A stretch of DNA of 64,000 bases from Thalassospira profundimaris (GCF_003326795.1 NZ_JPWI01000013.1:62001-126000), one strand, 5' to 3'; shown: positions 53,275 to 62,916, counted from the stretch's first letter. Made by a program: numbers and translations. The notes: generated from the letters alone by a model not told the origin.

Positions 53275-54193
53275 CACTGCCACCATGACCGGGTCCCTTG
53301 CCGGACCGTCGATCTGGTCCCGGATGATGTCGGGACAGACCGGTCCGGTCTGTGTTGTTCTGATTGCACTGTTTGTTCTCTGGTATGTCGGCGCAGTCTT
53401 CATGAATGCACCGACCCAGATCGACAAATACAATCGTGCGGACCAGACCTGGACCACCAGCCAGTTGATCGAAGATACCCTGGCACAGGAACGCCCGATC
53501 CTTCCGGCCCCCCACCAGGTGGCACAGGAAATGTACAAGACCATCTTTGCCACCAGCATCACGTCAAAACGCTCGCTGGTTTATCACAGCTGGGTGACGC
53601 TTTCCTCGACCCTGCTCGGGTTCGGGATCGGCACCATTCTGGGCATTGTTCTGGCCGTCGGCATTGTGCATGTCATGACGCTTGAAAAAAGCCTGATGCC
53701 GTGGGTGATTTCATCGCAAACCATTCCGATCCTTGCCATTGCGCCGATGATCATCGTCGTTCTGGGGGCCATCGGGATCAAGGGCGTTGTGCCCAAGGCG
53801 GTGATTTCGACCTATTTGTGCTTCTTCCCTGTGACGATCAGTATGGTCAAGGGGCTTCGGTCGCCGCAAGTCATCCAGCTTGATCTGATGCGGACCTATA
53901 ATGCCTCGAAATGGCAGACCTTCTGGCAACTGCGGTTGCCATCGGCGATGCCTTATCTGTTTGCCAGCCTGAAAGTCGCGATTGCGATCAGTCTGGTCGG
54001 TGCGATTGTCGGTGAATTGCCGACCGGTGCACAGGCCGGTCTGGGTGCACGTCTTCTGGCCGGGTCCTATTACGGTCAGACCATCCAGATCTGGTCAGCG
54101 CTTCTGACGGCGGCCTTTGTTGCCGCCATGATGGTGGTGATTGTCGGATGGTGTGAACGCCGCGTCCTTGCCCGGATGGGGGTAAAGGCATGA
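53264..54193 (+). CDS. ABC transporter permease 1 (BPD_transp_1)
   Basis: Inner-membrane permease of 309 residues. One N-terminal membrane segment (VCVVLIALFVLWYVGAVFM) is followed by a larger periplasmic loop and then five or six helices. The EAA loop, which contacts the ATPase, is around RTYNASKWQTFWQLRLPSAMP. ATG 53264 overlaps the ATPase stop by 11 bases, so translation is coupled. It pairs with the next permease to form the channel. Confidence 0.9.
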   Translation: MTSNTATMTGSLAGPSIWSRMMSGQTGPVCVVLIALFVLWYVGAVFMNAPTQIDKYNRADQTWTTSQLIEDTLAQERPILPAPHQVAQEMYKTIFATSITSKRSLVYHSWVTLSSTLLGFGIGTILGIVLAVGIVHVMTLEKSLMPWVISSQTIPILAIAPMIIVVLGAIGIKGVVPKAVISTYLCFFPVTISMVKGLRSPQVIQLDLMRTYNASKWQTFWQLRLPSAMPYLFASLKVAIAISLVGAIVGELPTGAQAGLGARLLAGSYYGQTIQIWSALLTAAFVAAMMVVIVGWCERRVLARMGVKA

Positions 54194-55347
54194 CCGAGAT
54201 GAAACTTGATAAATTCTGTCTGGTGGGCGCGATTGCAGCCCTTCTGGCGCTGATCTTCCCGCTTGCCGGTATTGATGCCGATACTGGTAAACAGGTCGCC
54301 TTTGTCAGTGATATTCCCGGTCTTGCCATTGCCATGGCGCTTTGCGTGATCGCCGGGGCGGCCTTTACCTGGCTTGGCGTGCGTTCCGTCATCAGTGGTG
54401 TGATCATTCTGGCCGTCGCGGTGTTTGGCTGCTGGCAGGCGATTGCGACGCTTTATGATCATGGTGTTGCGGGCTTTGCCGGGACCGGTTTCTGGTTGTT
54501 CATCCTTTCGCTTTGGGCCTTTGTCTGGCGCGGGATTGATGTGATTGCCAATTACCGTTCTCTGGAAACAGCCAAACAACAGATCGCCAATGTTACCGTG
54601 CCGGTGGCGTTCGGGTTTTGGCTTTTGTTTGTCTGGGAAGTTCTGGTTGCCGGATTTGGCGTGCCGCAGGTTCTGTTGCCGCCGCCCAGCATGATCGGTG
54701 TGCGGTTTGTTACCTCGACCGATATCATGGCGGCTGATTTCTATCAGACCTTTGTGAAGGCGGTTCTGAGCGGCTATGTGCTTGGATGTGGTTCGGCCTT
54801 TGTCATGGCAATTGCCGTGGACCGGGTGCCGTTCCTCAAACGCGGTCTGTTGCCACTGGGCAATATGGTGTCGGCACTGCCGATCATCGGGGTGGCACCG
54901 ATCATGGTGATGTGGTTTGGCTTTGACTGGCAGTCAAAGGCCGCGGTGATCGTGATCATGACCTTCTTCCCGATGCTGGTGAATACGGTGACCGGGCTTA
55001 ATGCGGCCGGAAAGCTTGAACGCGACCTGATGGCGACCTATGCGTCGGGTTACTGGTCGACGCTGTTCCGCTTGCGGTTGCCTGCGGCCATGCCGTTCGT
55101 ATTCAACGCACTTAAAATCAATTCCACGCTTGCGCTGATTGGTGCAATCGTCGCCGAATTTTTCGGCACCCCGATTGTTGGTATGGGCTTCCGCATTTCG
55201 ACCGAGGTCGGGCGGATGAATATCGACATGGTCTGGGCAGAGATCGCTTTGGCGGCCCTTGCGGGGACCGCCTTCTATGGGGCCGTGGCTTATATCGAGA
55301 GAAAAGCGACGTCATGGCATCCATCTTTTCGGGTACGTCGCCATTAA
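54190..55347 (+). CDS. ABC transporter permease 2 (BPD_transp_1)
   Basis: Permease of 385 residues, longer than usual. The first 130 residues hold about four extra membrane helices before the standard BPD_transp_1 core (LSGYVLGCGSAFVMAIAVDR and MATYASGYWSTLFRLRLPAAMPFVF, the EAA loop). Its ATG overlaps the stop of permease 1 (ATGA). The N-terminal membrane extension is an unusual feature relative to ordinary NitT/TauT permeases. Confidence 0.9.
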   Translation: MTEMKLDKFCLVGAIAALLALIFPLAGIDADTGKQVAFVSDIPGLAIAMALCVIAGAAFTWLGVRSVISGVIILAVAVFGCWQAIATLYDHGVAGFAGTGFWLFILSLWAFVWRGIDVIANYRSLETAKQQIANVTVPVAFGFWLLFVWEVLVAGFGVPQVLLPPPSMIGVRFVTSTDIMAADFYQTFVKAVLSGYVLGCGSAFVMAIAVDRVPFLKRGLLPLGNMVSALPIIGVAPIMVMWFGFDWQSKAAVIVIMTFFPMLVNTVTGLNAAGKLERDLMATYASGYWSTLFRLRLPAAMPFVFNALKINSTLALIGAIVAEFFGTPIVGMGFRISTEVGRMNIDMVWAEIALAALAGTAFYGAVAYIERKATSWHPSFRVRRH

Positions 55348-55408
55348 AGGCACAATCAAAGACGGCCCACCGGGAGGACTTGACTACAACCTGAGGAGAC
55401 ATCGACGA

Positions 55409-56392
55409 ATGAAGAAATTGTTTGCGACTGCATTAGGGTTGAGTTTCGGTCTGACATCGCTTTCGGCGATGGCAGCAGATGAAGTAACCTTGCAGCTTAA
55501 ATGGGTCACACAGGCCCAGTTTGCCGGTTATTACGTGGCACTCGACAAGGGTTTCTACGAAGAAGCCGATCTTGACGTGACCATCAATCCGGGCGGTCCG
55601 GATATCGCCCCGCCGCAGGTGATTGCCGGTGGTGGTGCAGATGTGATTATTGACTGGATGCCGTCCGCACTTGCATCGCGTGAAAAAGGCGTGGCGCTGG
55701 TCAATATCGCACAGCCCTTTGCCAAATCGGGCATGATGCTGACCTGCCTTAAGGAAACCGGTGTTGAAAGCCCGGATGACTTCCCGGGCCGTACGCTTGG
55801 CGTCTGGTTCTTTGGCAACGAATATCCGTTCCTGAGCTGGATGTCGAAGCTTGGCATTCCGACCGATGGCGGCGACAAGGGGGTTACGGTTCTTAAACAG
55901 GGCTTTAACGTTGACCCGCTGCTTCAGAAGCAGGCCGATTGCATTTCGACCATGACCTATAACGAATACTGGCAGGTGATTGATGCCGGTATCTCGGAAG
56001 GTGATCTCAAGGTCTTCAAATACGAAGATCAGGGTGTCGCGACCCTTGAAGACGGCCTTTATGTTCTTGAAGACAAACTCAAGGACCCGGCATTCGTCGA
56101 CAAGATGGCGCGTTTCGTAGATGCCAGCATGAAAGGCTGGATGTATGCGAAAGAAAACCCGGAAGAAGCCGCAACCATCGTGCTTGATAACGATGCAACC
56201 GGTGCCCAGACCGAAAAACATCAGGTCCGCATGATGACCGAAATTGCCAAACTGCTTGGCGATTCCGGCAAACTCGACGAGGCAGCTTATCAGCGTACCG
56301 TTGACAGCCTGCTCTCTGGCGGTTCTGACCCGGTCATCACCAAGGAGCCGGAAGGCGCCTGGACCCATGCGGTGACCGACAAGGTCATGTAA
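55409..56392 (+). CDS. ABC transporter substrate-binding protein (NMT1/ThiY-like)
   Basis: Periplasmic binding protein of 327 residues with a signal peptide (FATALGLSFGLTSLSAMAA, cleavage near residue 23). The mature part begins VTLQLKWVTQAQFAGYYVALDKG, the typical NMT1/THI5-like opening, and has QVIAGGGADVIIDWMPSALA and YEDQGVATLEDGLYVLEDKL. This family binds thiamine pyrimidine precursors and related rings, which suits a pyrimidine base importer. GAGGAG precedes ATG 55409. Confidence 0.9.
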   Translation: MKKLFATALGLSFGLTSLSAMAADEVTLQLKWVTQAQFAGYYVALDKGFYEEADLDVTINPGGPDIAPPQVIAGGGADVIIDWMPSALASREKGVALVNIAQPFAKSGMMLTCLKETGVESPDDFPGRTLGVWFFGNEYPFLSWMSKLGIPTDGGDKGVTVLKQGFNVDPLLQKQADCISTMTYNEYWQVIDAGISEGDLKVFKYEDQGVATLEDGLYVLEDKLKDPAFVDKMARFVDASMKGWMYAKENPEEAATIVLDNDATGAQTEKHQVRMMTEIAKLLGDSGKLDEAAYQRTVDSLLSGGSDPVITKEPEGAWTHAVTDKVM

Positions 56393-56550
56393 TCCGACTT
56401 TACCTGTCTGGCGGTGGCATCTTGCGCCGCCAGACAGAATTACCTCCCGAATTTGATGTGAAACGAGATGCCCCGGTGACGTCCGGGAATTGGGTGAAAT
56501 GCCGGGATGGCCCGCAACTTTTCGCCAAACAGACAGACAAGGAGCCACCC

Positions 56551-58002
56551 ATGTCCATGGTTATTCGTGGCGGAACCATCGTTACCGCCGATCTGACATA
56601 CAAATCCGATATCCTGATCGAGGACGGCAAGATTGCCGCGATCGGAGACAACCTGACCGGGGACAAGGTGATCGACGCCGATGGCTGCTATGTAATGCCC
56701 GGCGGGATTGATCCGCACACCCATATGGAAATGCCCTTTATGGGGACCTATTCCGCCGACGATTTCGAAAGCGGCACCAAGGCGGCTGTTGCCGGTGGCA
56801 CCACCATGGTGGTTGATTTCTGCCTGCCTTCGCCAAACCAGTCGCTGCTTGAAGCGCTTCAGGCGTGGGACAACAAATCATCCAAGGCGGTTTGCGATTA
56901 TTCCTTCCACATGGCGATCACCTGGTGGAGCGAGCAGGTCTTTGACGAAATGAAGACCATCGTTCAGGAAAAAGGCATCAACACCTTCAAGCATTTCATG
57001 GCCTATAAGGGCGCGCTTATGGTGGATGATGACGAGATGTTTGCATCCTTCTCGCGCTGTTCGGAACTGGGTGCGATGCCGCTTGTCCATGCCGAGAACG
57101 GTGACGTTGTCGCCACCCTTCAGCAGAAATTGCTGGCCGAAGGCAATAACGGCCCCGAAGCCCATGCCTATTCCCGCCCGGTCGATGTCGAAGGGGAGGC
57201 GTGCAACCGTGCGATCATGATAGCCGATATGGCCAATGTGCCACTTTATATCGTGCATGTTTCCTGCGAACCGGCCCATGAAGCCATTCGTCGCGCGCGT
57301 GCCAATGGCAAACGCGTGTTTGGTGAACCGCTGATCCAGCACCTGATCCTTGATGACAGCGAATATAAAAACCCGGACTGGGATCATGCGGCACGTCGCG
57401 TCATGTCCCCGCCATTCCGCAGCAAGGAACATCAGGACGGTCTGTGGAACGGTCTGGCATCGGGCAGCTTGCAGGTTGTCGCGACCGACCATTGCGCCTT
57501 TACCACCGAACAGAAACGCTATGGCGTTGGCGATTTCACCAAGATCCCGAACGGCACGGGCGGCCTTGAAGACCGCATGCCGCTTCTCTGGAGCTATGGT
57601 GTCAATACCGGTCGCCTGACCCCGAACGAATTCGTGGCGGCAACCTCGACCAATATTGCCAAGATTCTCAATATCTATCCGCGCAAGGGTGCGATCCTTG
57701 TCGGGGCGGATGCGGATCTTGTGGTCTGGGATCCGAAGGCGTCGAAAACCATTACCGCCAAGCACCAGCAATCGACCATCGATTACAACGTGTTTGAAGG
57801 CATCGAGGTCACCGGTCTTCCGCGCTATACGCTCAGCCGTGGTCGCATCGCCGCCGAGGAAGGTGTGGTTCTCGCCAAATGCGGCGACGGCGAATTCATC
57901 GCCCGCGAACCCTATCCGGCAGTCAACAAGGCGCTGTCGAAATGGAAAGAAATCACCTCACCTCGCAAGGTCGAACGCAGCGGCATTCCCGCAGGCGTCT
58001 AG
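56551..58002 (+). CDS. hydA: Dihydropyrimidinase
   Basis: Cyclic amidohydrolase of 483 residues that opens dihydrouracil to N-carbamoyl-beta-alanine. The binuclear metal site is visible: GGIDPHTHMEMPFMG (His-x-His), FKHFMAYKGALM (carboxylated Lys), PLVHAENGD (His), YIVHVSCEPAH (His) and VVATDHCAFTTEQK (Asp). SVFEGIEVTGLP-like and YTLSRGRIAAEEG parts close the fold. ATG 56551 follows AAGGAG. It completes the reductive pathway between PreTA and the ureidopropionase. Confidence 0.95.
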   Translation: MSMVIRGGTIVTADLTYKSDILIEDGKIAAIGDNLTGDKVIDADGCYVMPGGIDPHTHMEMPFMGTYSADDFESGTKAAVAGGTTMVVDFCLPSPNQSLLEALQAWDNKSSKAVCDYSFHMAITWWSEQVFDEMKTIVQEKGINTFKHFMAYKGALMVDDDEMFASFSRCSELGAMPLVHAENGDVVATLQQKLLAEGNNGPEAHAYSRPVDVEGEACNRAIMIADMANVPLYIVHVSCEPAHEAIRRARANGKRVFGEPLIQHLILDDSEYKNPDWDHAARRVMSPPFRSKEHQDGLWNGLASGSLQVVATDHCAFTTEQKRYGVGDFTKIPNGTGGLEDRMPLLWSYGVNTGRLTPNEFVAATSTNIAKILNIYPRKGAILVGADADLVVWDPKASKTITAKHQQSTIDYNVFEGIEVTGLPRYTLSRGRIAAEEGVVLAKCGDGEFIAREPYPAVNKALSKWKEITSPRKVERSGIPAGV

Positions 58003-58027
58003 GCGGCGAACCGAACGAACAAACAGA

Positions 58028-58060
58028 AACAGGGCAGCCATTGGCTGCCCTGTTTTGCTT
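58028..58060. terminator. Terminator after dihydropyrimidinase
   Basis: AACAGGGCAGCC / GGCTGCCCTGTT with the loop ATT and a following TTGCTTT. Confidence 0.85.
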
Positions 58061-58101
58061 TAGGAGTTCTGTGGGAATTCTTTGGGATCTCAGCGGCGCG
58101 G

Positions 58102-58422
58102 TCAGGTCGGGCTGAACAGTTTCAGCATGACGATCCCGCCCAGGATCATGCAGATCGCGATCAGGCGACCGATACTGGCCGCTTCACCCAGCATGACAAT
58201 GCCGAAAATCACCGCGCCCACTGCGCCAATGCCGGTCCAGATGGCATAGGCCGTGCCAAGCGGAATGGTGCGCATGGCAAGGGCCAGCAACCAGAAGCTG
58301 CCGATCATGGTGACAAGGGTAAAGATGGTCGGGATCGGTTTGGTGAAACCTTCGGAATATTTCAGGCCCGACGCCCAGCAAACTTCCAGAACACCGGCGA
58401 TAATCAATGCAATCCAGGCCAT
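58102..58422 (-). CDS. gdx: SMR-family guanidinium exporter (SugE/Gdx-like)
   Basis: Four-helix small multidrug resistance protein of 106 residues. The essential Glu is Glu13 in AGVLEVCWASGLKYSEGF, and LPLGTAYAIWTG-like spacing is present as IPLGTAYAIWTGIGAVGA. Trp16 and the SEGF motif place it in the SugE/Gdx branch, which exports guanidinium, rather than EmrE. The upstream guanidine-II-like riboswitch strongly supports this. AGGAGG precedes the start. Confidence 0.92.
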   Translation of the reverse strand: MAWIALIIAGVLEVCWASGLKYSEGFTKPIPTIFTLVTMIGSFWLLALAMRTIPLGTAYAIWTGIGAVGAVIFGIVMLGEAASIGRLIAICMILGGIVMLKLFSPT

Positions 58423-58441
58423 GGGTGGCCTCCTGTCTTAA

Positions 58442-58486
58442 GGGGCCGTCCCCATTGATCCTGTAACGACATCCGGTCGTCCGGAT
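58442..58486 (-). ncRNA. Guanidine-II (mini-ykkC) riboswitch
   Basis: In the transcript, hairpin P1 is ATCCGG-ACGA-CCGGAT (58486-58471) and hairpin P2 is GGGG-ACGG-CCCC (58453-58442), joined by a 17-base linker. Both loops fit the ACGR signature of this class. P2 lies just upstream of the AGGAGG of the SMR gene. This arrangement, two stem-loops before the RBS of a guanidinium exporter, is the known one. Confidence 0.88.
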
Positions 58487-58790
58487 ATCGAGGCGGCAAG
58501 CCGCAATGTCTGAACCAAATTTTAGGACAAAGAGACAAGATCGGCAATGCAGAAATGCTGCATTGCGGCAATGTCGGAAATGTGAGGAAACTTCAGGAAA
58601 CATGCCGAAATTCTAAATTAAATATCGCCATAACCCTGTGTGCACGGGGCATTTTTATTGTGCAATTTGTAGCCCCCGGACATATGATTGATTGTATTGG
58701 TATAACGTTCTTCAATCTTGAACTCTGCCTGTGGCGCAAACCGGGAATTGCCCCGGTTGCCTGTCCGGGCAGGCATGTTAAGGGCATCAC
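58487..58790. other. Intergenic region between riboswitch and qmcA
   Basis: About 300 bases holding the promoters of the divergent SMR and qmcA transcripts. No gene or further repeat is evident. Confidence 0.4.
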
Positions 58791-59717
58791 ATGCAATCAA
58801 CTTTCGCAGTTTTCTCGGTCGCTTTTGTTGTGCTGGCCGCCGTTCTGACCTTTATGAGTGTCAAGATCGTCCCGCAAGGATACGAGTTCACAGTTGAACG
58901 ATTGGGGCGGTATCTGAAAACACTTGATCCCGGCCTGCATGTGCTTATTCCGCTGTTTGATCGTGTCGGACAACGCATGAGCCTGATGGAACGCGTGCTT
59001 GATATTCCAAGTCAGGAAGTGATTTCCAAGGATAACGCATCTGTGGTTGTTGATGGCGTGGTGTTCATCCGTGTGACCAATACCAAGGATGCGTCCTATA
59101 AGGTCGAAAGTCTCGATTACGCGGTTCAGAACCTTGCCATGACCAACTTGCGCAGTGTTCTGGGGTCGATGGAGCTTGATGAAATGCTGTCGAACCGCGA
59201 AAAGATCAGCGCGTCGCTTTTGATGGTTCTTGATGAAGCCACCAGCGATTGGGGGGTGAAAATCACCCGTGTTGAAATCAAGGACGTCAATCCGCCGGAA
59301 GACCTGACCGAAGCCATGAACCGCCAGATGAAGGCCGAACGCGAAAAGCGTGCCCTGATCCTTGAGGCCGATGGCGAACGCGAAGCAAATATCAAACGTG
59401 CAGAAGGTGAAAAGTCCGCAGCAGTTCTGGCCGCCGAGGGGCGCATGATTGCTGCCGACCTTGATGCGCAGGCCCGTGAACGTACGGCTGCCGCCGAGGC
59501 CAAGGCAACCGAGATTGTCTCGACTGCAATTCGCGATGGTGACATTCAGGCAATCAATTACTTCGTTGCCCAGAAATATGTTGAATCGCTTGGGCAAGTT
59601 GCCTCAAGCCCCAACAGCAAGCTGGTCTTCATGCCATTGGATGCATCCGGAATTGTGGGATCGATCGGCGGGGTTTCCGAACTGATCAAGACGATCTCCC
59701 AGAAAGACGGCAAGTAA
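58791..59717 (+). CDS. qmcA: SPFH/Band 7 stomatin-like membrane protein
   Basis: 308-residue membrane protein with one N-terminal helix ([20 protein letters not shown]). The Band 7 domain covers about 25-190 ([19 protein letters not shown], then [18 protein letters not shown] and [21 protein letters not shown]). A charged coiled coil follows (about 190-250, rich in [17 protein letters not shown]). It probably forms large oligomeric membrane domains. It is encoded just before its usual partner, an NfeD-type protein. Confidence 0.93.
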   Translation: MQSTFAVFSVAFVVLAAVLTFMSVKIVPQGYEFTVERLGRYLKTLDPGLHVLIPLFDRVGQRMSLMERVLDIPSQEVISKDNASVVVDGVVFIRVTNTKDASYKVESLDYAVQNLAMTNLRSVLGSMELDEMLSNREKISASLLMVLDEATSDWGVKITRVEIKDVNPPEDLTEAMNRQMKAEREKRALILEADGEREANIKRAEGEKSAAVLAAEGRMIAADLDAQARERTAAAEAKATEIVSTAIRDGDIQAINYFVAQKYVESLGQVASSPNSKLVFMPLDASGIVGSIGGVSELIKTISQKDGK

Positions 59718-59738
59718 CCGACATTTGGAAGTGTTGCG

Positions 59739-60212
59739 ATGGACATGTTTTCGAACCTTGCGGTCGAGTTCTGGCACTGGTGGATACTGGCCTGTGTGTT
59801 TCTCGTCCTTGAAATGGTGCTGCCCGGGATCATCTTTTTGTGGTTGTCGATTGCCGCTGCGATTGCGGGGATCATCCTTTTGATCGTTCCTGACATCTCG
59901 CCGGAATTCCAGCTGATCGCATTTGGCGTGCTGAGTGTGATTGCGGTGCTGGTTGGCAGGCGTTTTCTGAAACCCGGCCGTTCGGGCACGACGGACGAGG
60001 ATGTCAGCAGTGCCAGTTCTTCACTGGTTGGCAAAACCGCAATCCTGACCGAAAAAACCGTCAATGGTCAGATCCGTCAAAGCGTGTATGGCTCAAGCTG
60101 GGTTCTGGTCGCCGAACGTGACCTTCCCAAGGGACAGAAAGTGCGTGTCAGTGAGGTGAGTGGCAGCAAGCTTCTGATCGAGCCGGTAATGACCGATCCG
60201 GAAGAAACCTGA
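59739..60212 (+). CDS. NfeD-family membrane protein
   Basis: 157-residue protein of the short NfeD class. Two or three N-terminal helices (WWILACVFLVLEMVLPGIIFLW, then IAAAIAGIILLIV) are followed by a soluble OB-fold at about 95-150 (LVGKTAILTEKTVNGQIRQ, VYGSSWVLVAERDLPKGQKV). NfeD proteins assist the assembly of SPFH proteins. It is spaced 21 bases from qmcA, a classical two-gene unit. Confidence 0.92.
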   Translation: MDMFSNLAVEFWHWWILACVFLVLEMVLPGIIFLWLSIAAAIAGIILLIVPDISPEFQLIAFGVLSVIAVLVGRRFLKPGRSGTTDEDVSSASSSLVGKTAILTEKTVNGQIRQSVYGSSWVLVAERDLPKGQKVRVSEVSGSKLLIEPVMTDPEET

Positions 60213-60261
60213 TTGCGACTTTACTGTCGTTTGGACGGCTTCTTTAATCCTGACCTCGTTC

Positions 60262-60298
60262 AATGTGCCGATGTATTGTAAGATCATCGGCACATTTT
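60262..60298 (+). terminator. Terminator after the NfeD gene
   Basis: AATGTGCCGATG / CATCGGCACATT with an 11-base loop and TTAT after it. Confidence 0.8.
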
Positions 60299-60327
60299 AT
60301 ATCCAGCTGAAATCCCGGATCCATCGC

Positions 60328-60978
60328 ATGTCATACGGGTCACAAAGTGACAATCATTCAGGCGTAAATATCGCTGGCCTTGTCCTTGCCGGGGGGGAAG
60401 GACGCCGGATGGGCGGGGATAAGCCGTTTCGCGAAATCGCCGGTCGGTCCCTGATATCTCTTGCGATTGAAACTGCGCAGCGGCAATGCGGGCATGTGAT
60501 GATCTCGTCCAATCAATCGCCAGACACCTTTGCCGGTTTTGATATTCCGGTGGTGGCAGATGCTCCTGTACCGGGGCAGGGGCCGCTTGGCGGGATTCTT
60601 GGTGGATTGACGGTGATGTCTGATGCGGTGGACTGGCTGGTGACCTTTCCGGTTGACTGCCCGGTGGTGCCCGATGATATGGCACAGGAACTGATTGCTG
60701 CGGCAAGGGAGGCGGGGAGCAAAGCCGCCTTCGTTCGTCACGGGGAACGGGACCACTACCTGTCATCGGCATGGCACCGGGATTGTGCGCCGGTGATTGC
60801 AGAATTATTGAGCAATGAGCAATATCGGGTTCGTGGACCGCTGATGGCGGTCGATGCGATTGCTGTGCCCTTTGCCATTGATCCCGATCAGCCGACCCTG
60901 TTTGCCAACGTCAATACAGGTGACGATCTGGCATCCCTTGCGATGATGCTGAGCAAGGATGATCTGGCCGGGCGATAG
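60328..60978 (+). CDS. mobA: Molybdenum cofactor guanylyltransferase
   Basis: 216-residue nucleotidyltransferase that attaches GMP to molybdopterin. The signature AGLVLAGGEGRRMGGDKPFREIAG (about 16-39) holds the nucleotide-binding LxGGxxxRMGxxK pattern. VVADAPVPGQGPLGGILGGL, VTFPVDCPVVPDDM (metal Asp) and FANVNTGDDLA near the end are typical. ATG 60328 was chosen; the frame is open from 60265 through the terminator stem. It is a single gene; no other moco gene is nearby. Confidence 0.92.
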   Translation: MSYGSQSDNHSGVNIAGLVLAGGEGRRMGGDKPFREIAGRSLISLAIETAQRQCGHVMISSNQSPDTFAGFDIPVVADAPVPGQGPLGGILGGLTVMSDAVDWLVTFPVDCPVVPDDMAQELIAAAREAGSKAAFVRHGERDHYLSSAWHRDCAPVIAELLSNEQYRVRGPLMAVDAIAVPFAIDPDQPTLFANVNTGDDLASLAMMLSKDDLAGR

Positions 60979-60993
60979 GATCGCGCCGGTCAA

Positions 60994-61845
60994 TCAGGGT
61001 GTTGCAGCCGCCCAGCGGTCATAGAATGCTTCAAGTTCCTGACGGTTTTGCTGGTCGGAAAGCAAGCTGTTAACAGCATCAATGATTTGTTGGGCCTGCT
61101 TTTTATCTCCGCTGCAGGAAACCGGTAACGGCCGGACAGGCACACCCATGATCGGGACCGGTATGGTTTCCCGCCCCAGTTCCCCGGCTTCGCGGTAATA
61201 GTTCACATTGACCTGATAGCTGATGAAGCCGTCGATACGACTGACATCAAACAGGCGGATGGTCATTTCTGTGGTCCCGGCGCTTTGGGTCATTTTCGAT
61301 TGCAGGAAATCATTCACGCCGGGCACCAGTGCCTCGTCAAAGCGATATCCGACCGGCATGCCAATCGACAATTTGTTCTGATGGGCCAGAAGACCAAGAT
61401 CAACCATGCCGTCACGCATGGCATAGCGCAGCTCGTTGAGTTTTTCGGGCGCGATGAACATGGTTAATGCCTGCAACTCCAGGAGCGGATCAGAAAAGAT
61501 CAGGAAGTTGCGTCGATAGTCACTTTCGTAAAGAAAGTTGGAGCACATGAATTCACCCTTGGCCATGACATCAAGGGCCCTGGGGATCGGGACCATACGC
61601 TTTTCATGACGGTAACCGGGAAGATGGCTGATCAGCCAGTCTGTTGTGCGTTGCAGATATCCGTCACCCGCAGATGGGCCATCGACGATCACAGCAGGAG
61701 GTGACGGGGCCTGTTGCCAAACAATCAAAGGGAGGGCAGGATCTGCTGCCTGTGCCTTGCCACCAGATTTCACGAGGCTGGCCGCTGACAGGTAACAGGC
61801 AACGGTCAGGCCACTGATCATCAGATATCGAGAAAACTCTCCCAC
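60994..61845 (-). CDS. Orphan periplasmic solute-binding-like protein
   Basis: 283-residue secreted protein with an N-terminal signal (LTVACYLSAASLV, cleavage near AQAAD). The mature part resembles family-3 binding proteins: DWLISHLPGYRHEKRMVPIPRAL read in two parts, GEFMCSNFLYESDYRR and YAMRDGMVDLGLLAHQ. It is close to the group of polar-amino-acid-like proteins without transporters. GTG 61845 with GGGGAT upstream is the likely start; ATG 61821 is an alternative. Ligand unknown. Confidence 0.8.
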   Translation of the reverse strand: MGEFSRYLMISGLTVACYLSAASLVKSGGKAQAADPALPLIVWQQAPSPPAVIVDGPSAGDGYLQRTTDWLISHLPGYRHEKRMVPIPRALDVMAKGEFMCSNFLYESDYRRNFLIFSDPLLELQALTMFIAPEKLNELRYAMRDGMVDLGLLAHQNKLSIGMPVGYRFDEALVPGVNDFLQSKMTQSAGTTEMTIRLFDVSRIDGFISYQVNVNYYREAGELGRETIPVPIMGVPVRPLPVSCSGDKKQAQQIIDAVNSLLSDQQNRQELEAFYDRWAAATP

Positions 61846-61930
61846 GTCAGATCCCCGCGATTATGCATTAGCATTATGTGTTAGACGGAGGGGGGAGGCA
61901 AGGTTGAAAGTCCGGTAATTTACTGTTCTG

Positions 61931-62824
61931 TCACCGCACGGCGCAGGCCTTCCAGGGGGTCCATGGCTTATAGTTTTCAAAGAAAGTGGCAAGGAACTGG
62001 TCAACGCGTTCGCGGTTTGCCGCACGGGCTGTGTCGTCAAGGTCCTTGTCAAATTTTCCACAGTTTTTCTCAACTGCGTCGCCGATGGTTTTCCAGTCGA
62101 CATCTTCGTTATGACCGGGAAGGCCGGTGGCAATCGCGCACCAGCCAACCGCCTCGGCGGTGTCGTTGACTGAACGGGCTTCTTCGGCCAGATAGGCCGC
62201 AGCGCGCATTTCGCCGTTCTGGGCGGCGGCGCGAAGATACTGATACCGTCCGCTGTCGGTTTTGGTGAACCGGTTGGCAAGCAATGTTGCTGCCCGCGGA
62301 TCACCAAGTTCCCAAGCCTTTTCAAGCAGGGTTTTTGCCGTGTCATTGTGACCCTGATCCATGGCGTCGAGTGCCAGCCACAGCATTGCCTGTGTTTCGC
62401 CCTGATCGGCACTTTGCTGATACAGGGCACGGATCTGATCTTTGGGGGCCTGGGAAGCTTCGGCTTTGCGCGCCAGAATGATGCTGGCATCCGGTTGCCG
62501 GTTATGTGCGGCCTTTTGCATCAAATCCCAACCGGTATCCTCATTGGCCGGGATGCCGGCACCATTGATCATCTGACAGGATAAAAGATATTGCGCGGTG
62601 GCATCCCCATTCTCGGCCAGAGGTCCAAAGATGGCTGCGGACTTTTCAAAATCGCCCTGGCGATAGGCCGTCATGCCATCATCAAGTGCAGAAGCGGCCA
62701 AAGCAGGCGCGCTGATACTGGTCAGGGCCGTGGCGATGACAAGAGCCGATGCTGACAGGCGCAGGCCGGTTGCTGTGGAGCCGATCCGGGGCGCGTTCAG
62801 AAAGTTGACGATCATGTTTTTCAT
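61931..62824 (-). CDS. Sel1-like repeat (TPR) secreted protein
   Basis: 297-residue protein with a signal sequence (LSASALVIATALTSISAPALA). At least four Sel1-like helical repeats follow at about 50-220, e.g. YRQGDFEKSAAIFGPLAENG, DTGWDLMQKAAHN, QIRALYQQSADQGETQAML and KTLLEKAWELGDPRAATLL. Such proteins mediate protein-protein contacts, often in the periplasm. The last 70 residues are not repeat-like and hold several Cys. ATG 62824 gives a proper signal peptide although its RBS is poor. Confidence 0.82.
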   Translation of the reverse strand: MKNMIVNFLNAPRIGSTATGLRLSASALVIATALTSISAPALAASALDDGMTAYRQGDFEKSAAIFGPLAENGDATAQYLLSCQMINGAGIPANEDTGWDLMQKAAHNRQPDASIILARKAEASQAPKDQIRALYQQSADQGETQAMLWLALDAMDQGHNDTAKTLLEKAWELGDPRAATLLANRFTKTDSGRYQYLRAAAQNGEMRAAAYLAEEARSVNDTAEAVGWCAIATGLPGHNEDVDWKTIGDAVEKNCGKFDKDLDDTARAANRERVDQFLATFFENYKPWTPWKACAVR

Positions 62825-62916
62825 AGCATTCTGTCTAACATTGTTGCTGCCCTGAGCGAGAGAAAAAATGCCGGAACCGGTTGGGTACATACCCGCTCGG
62901 TCCCGGCGAGGTGCGC

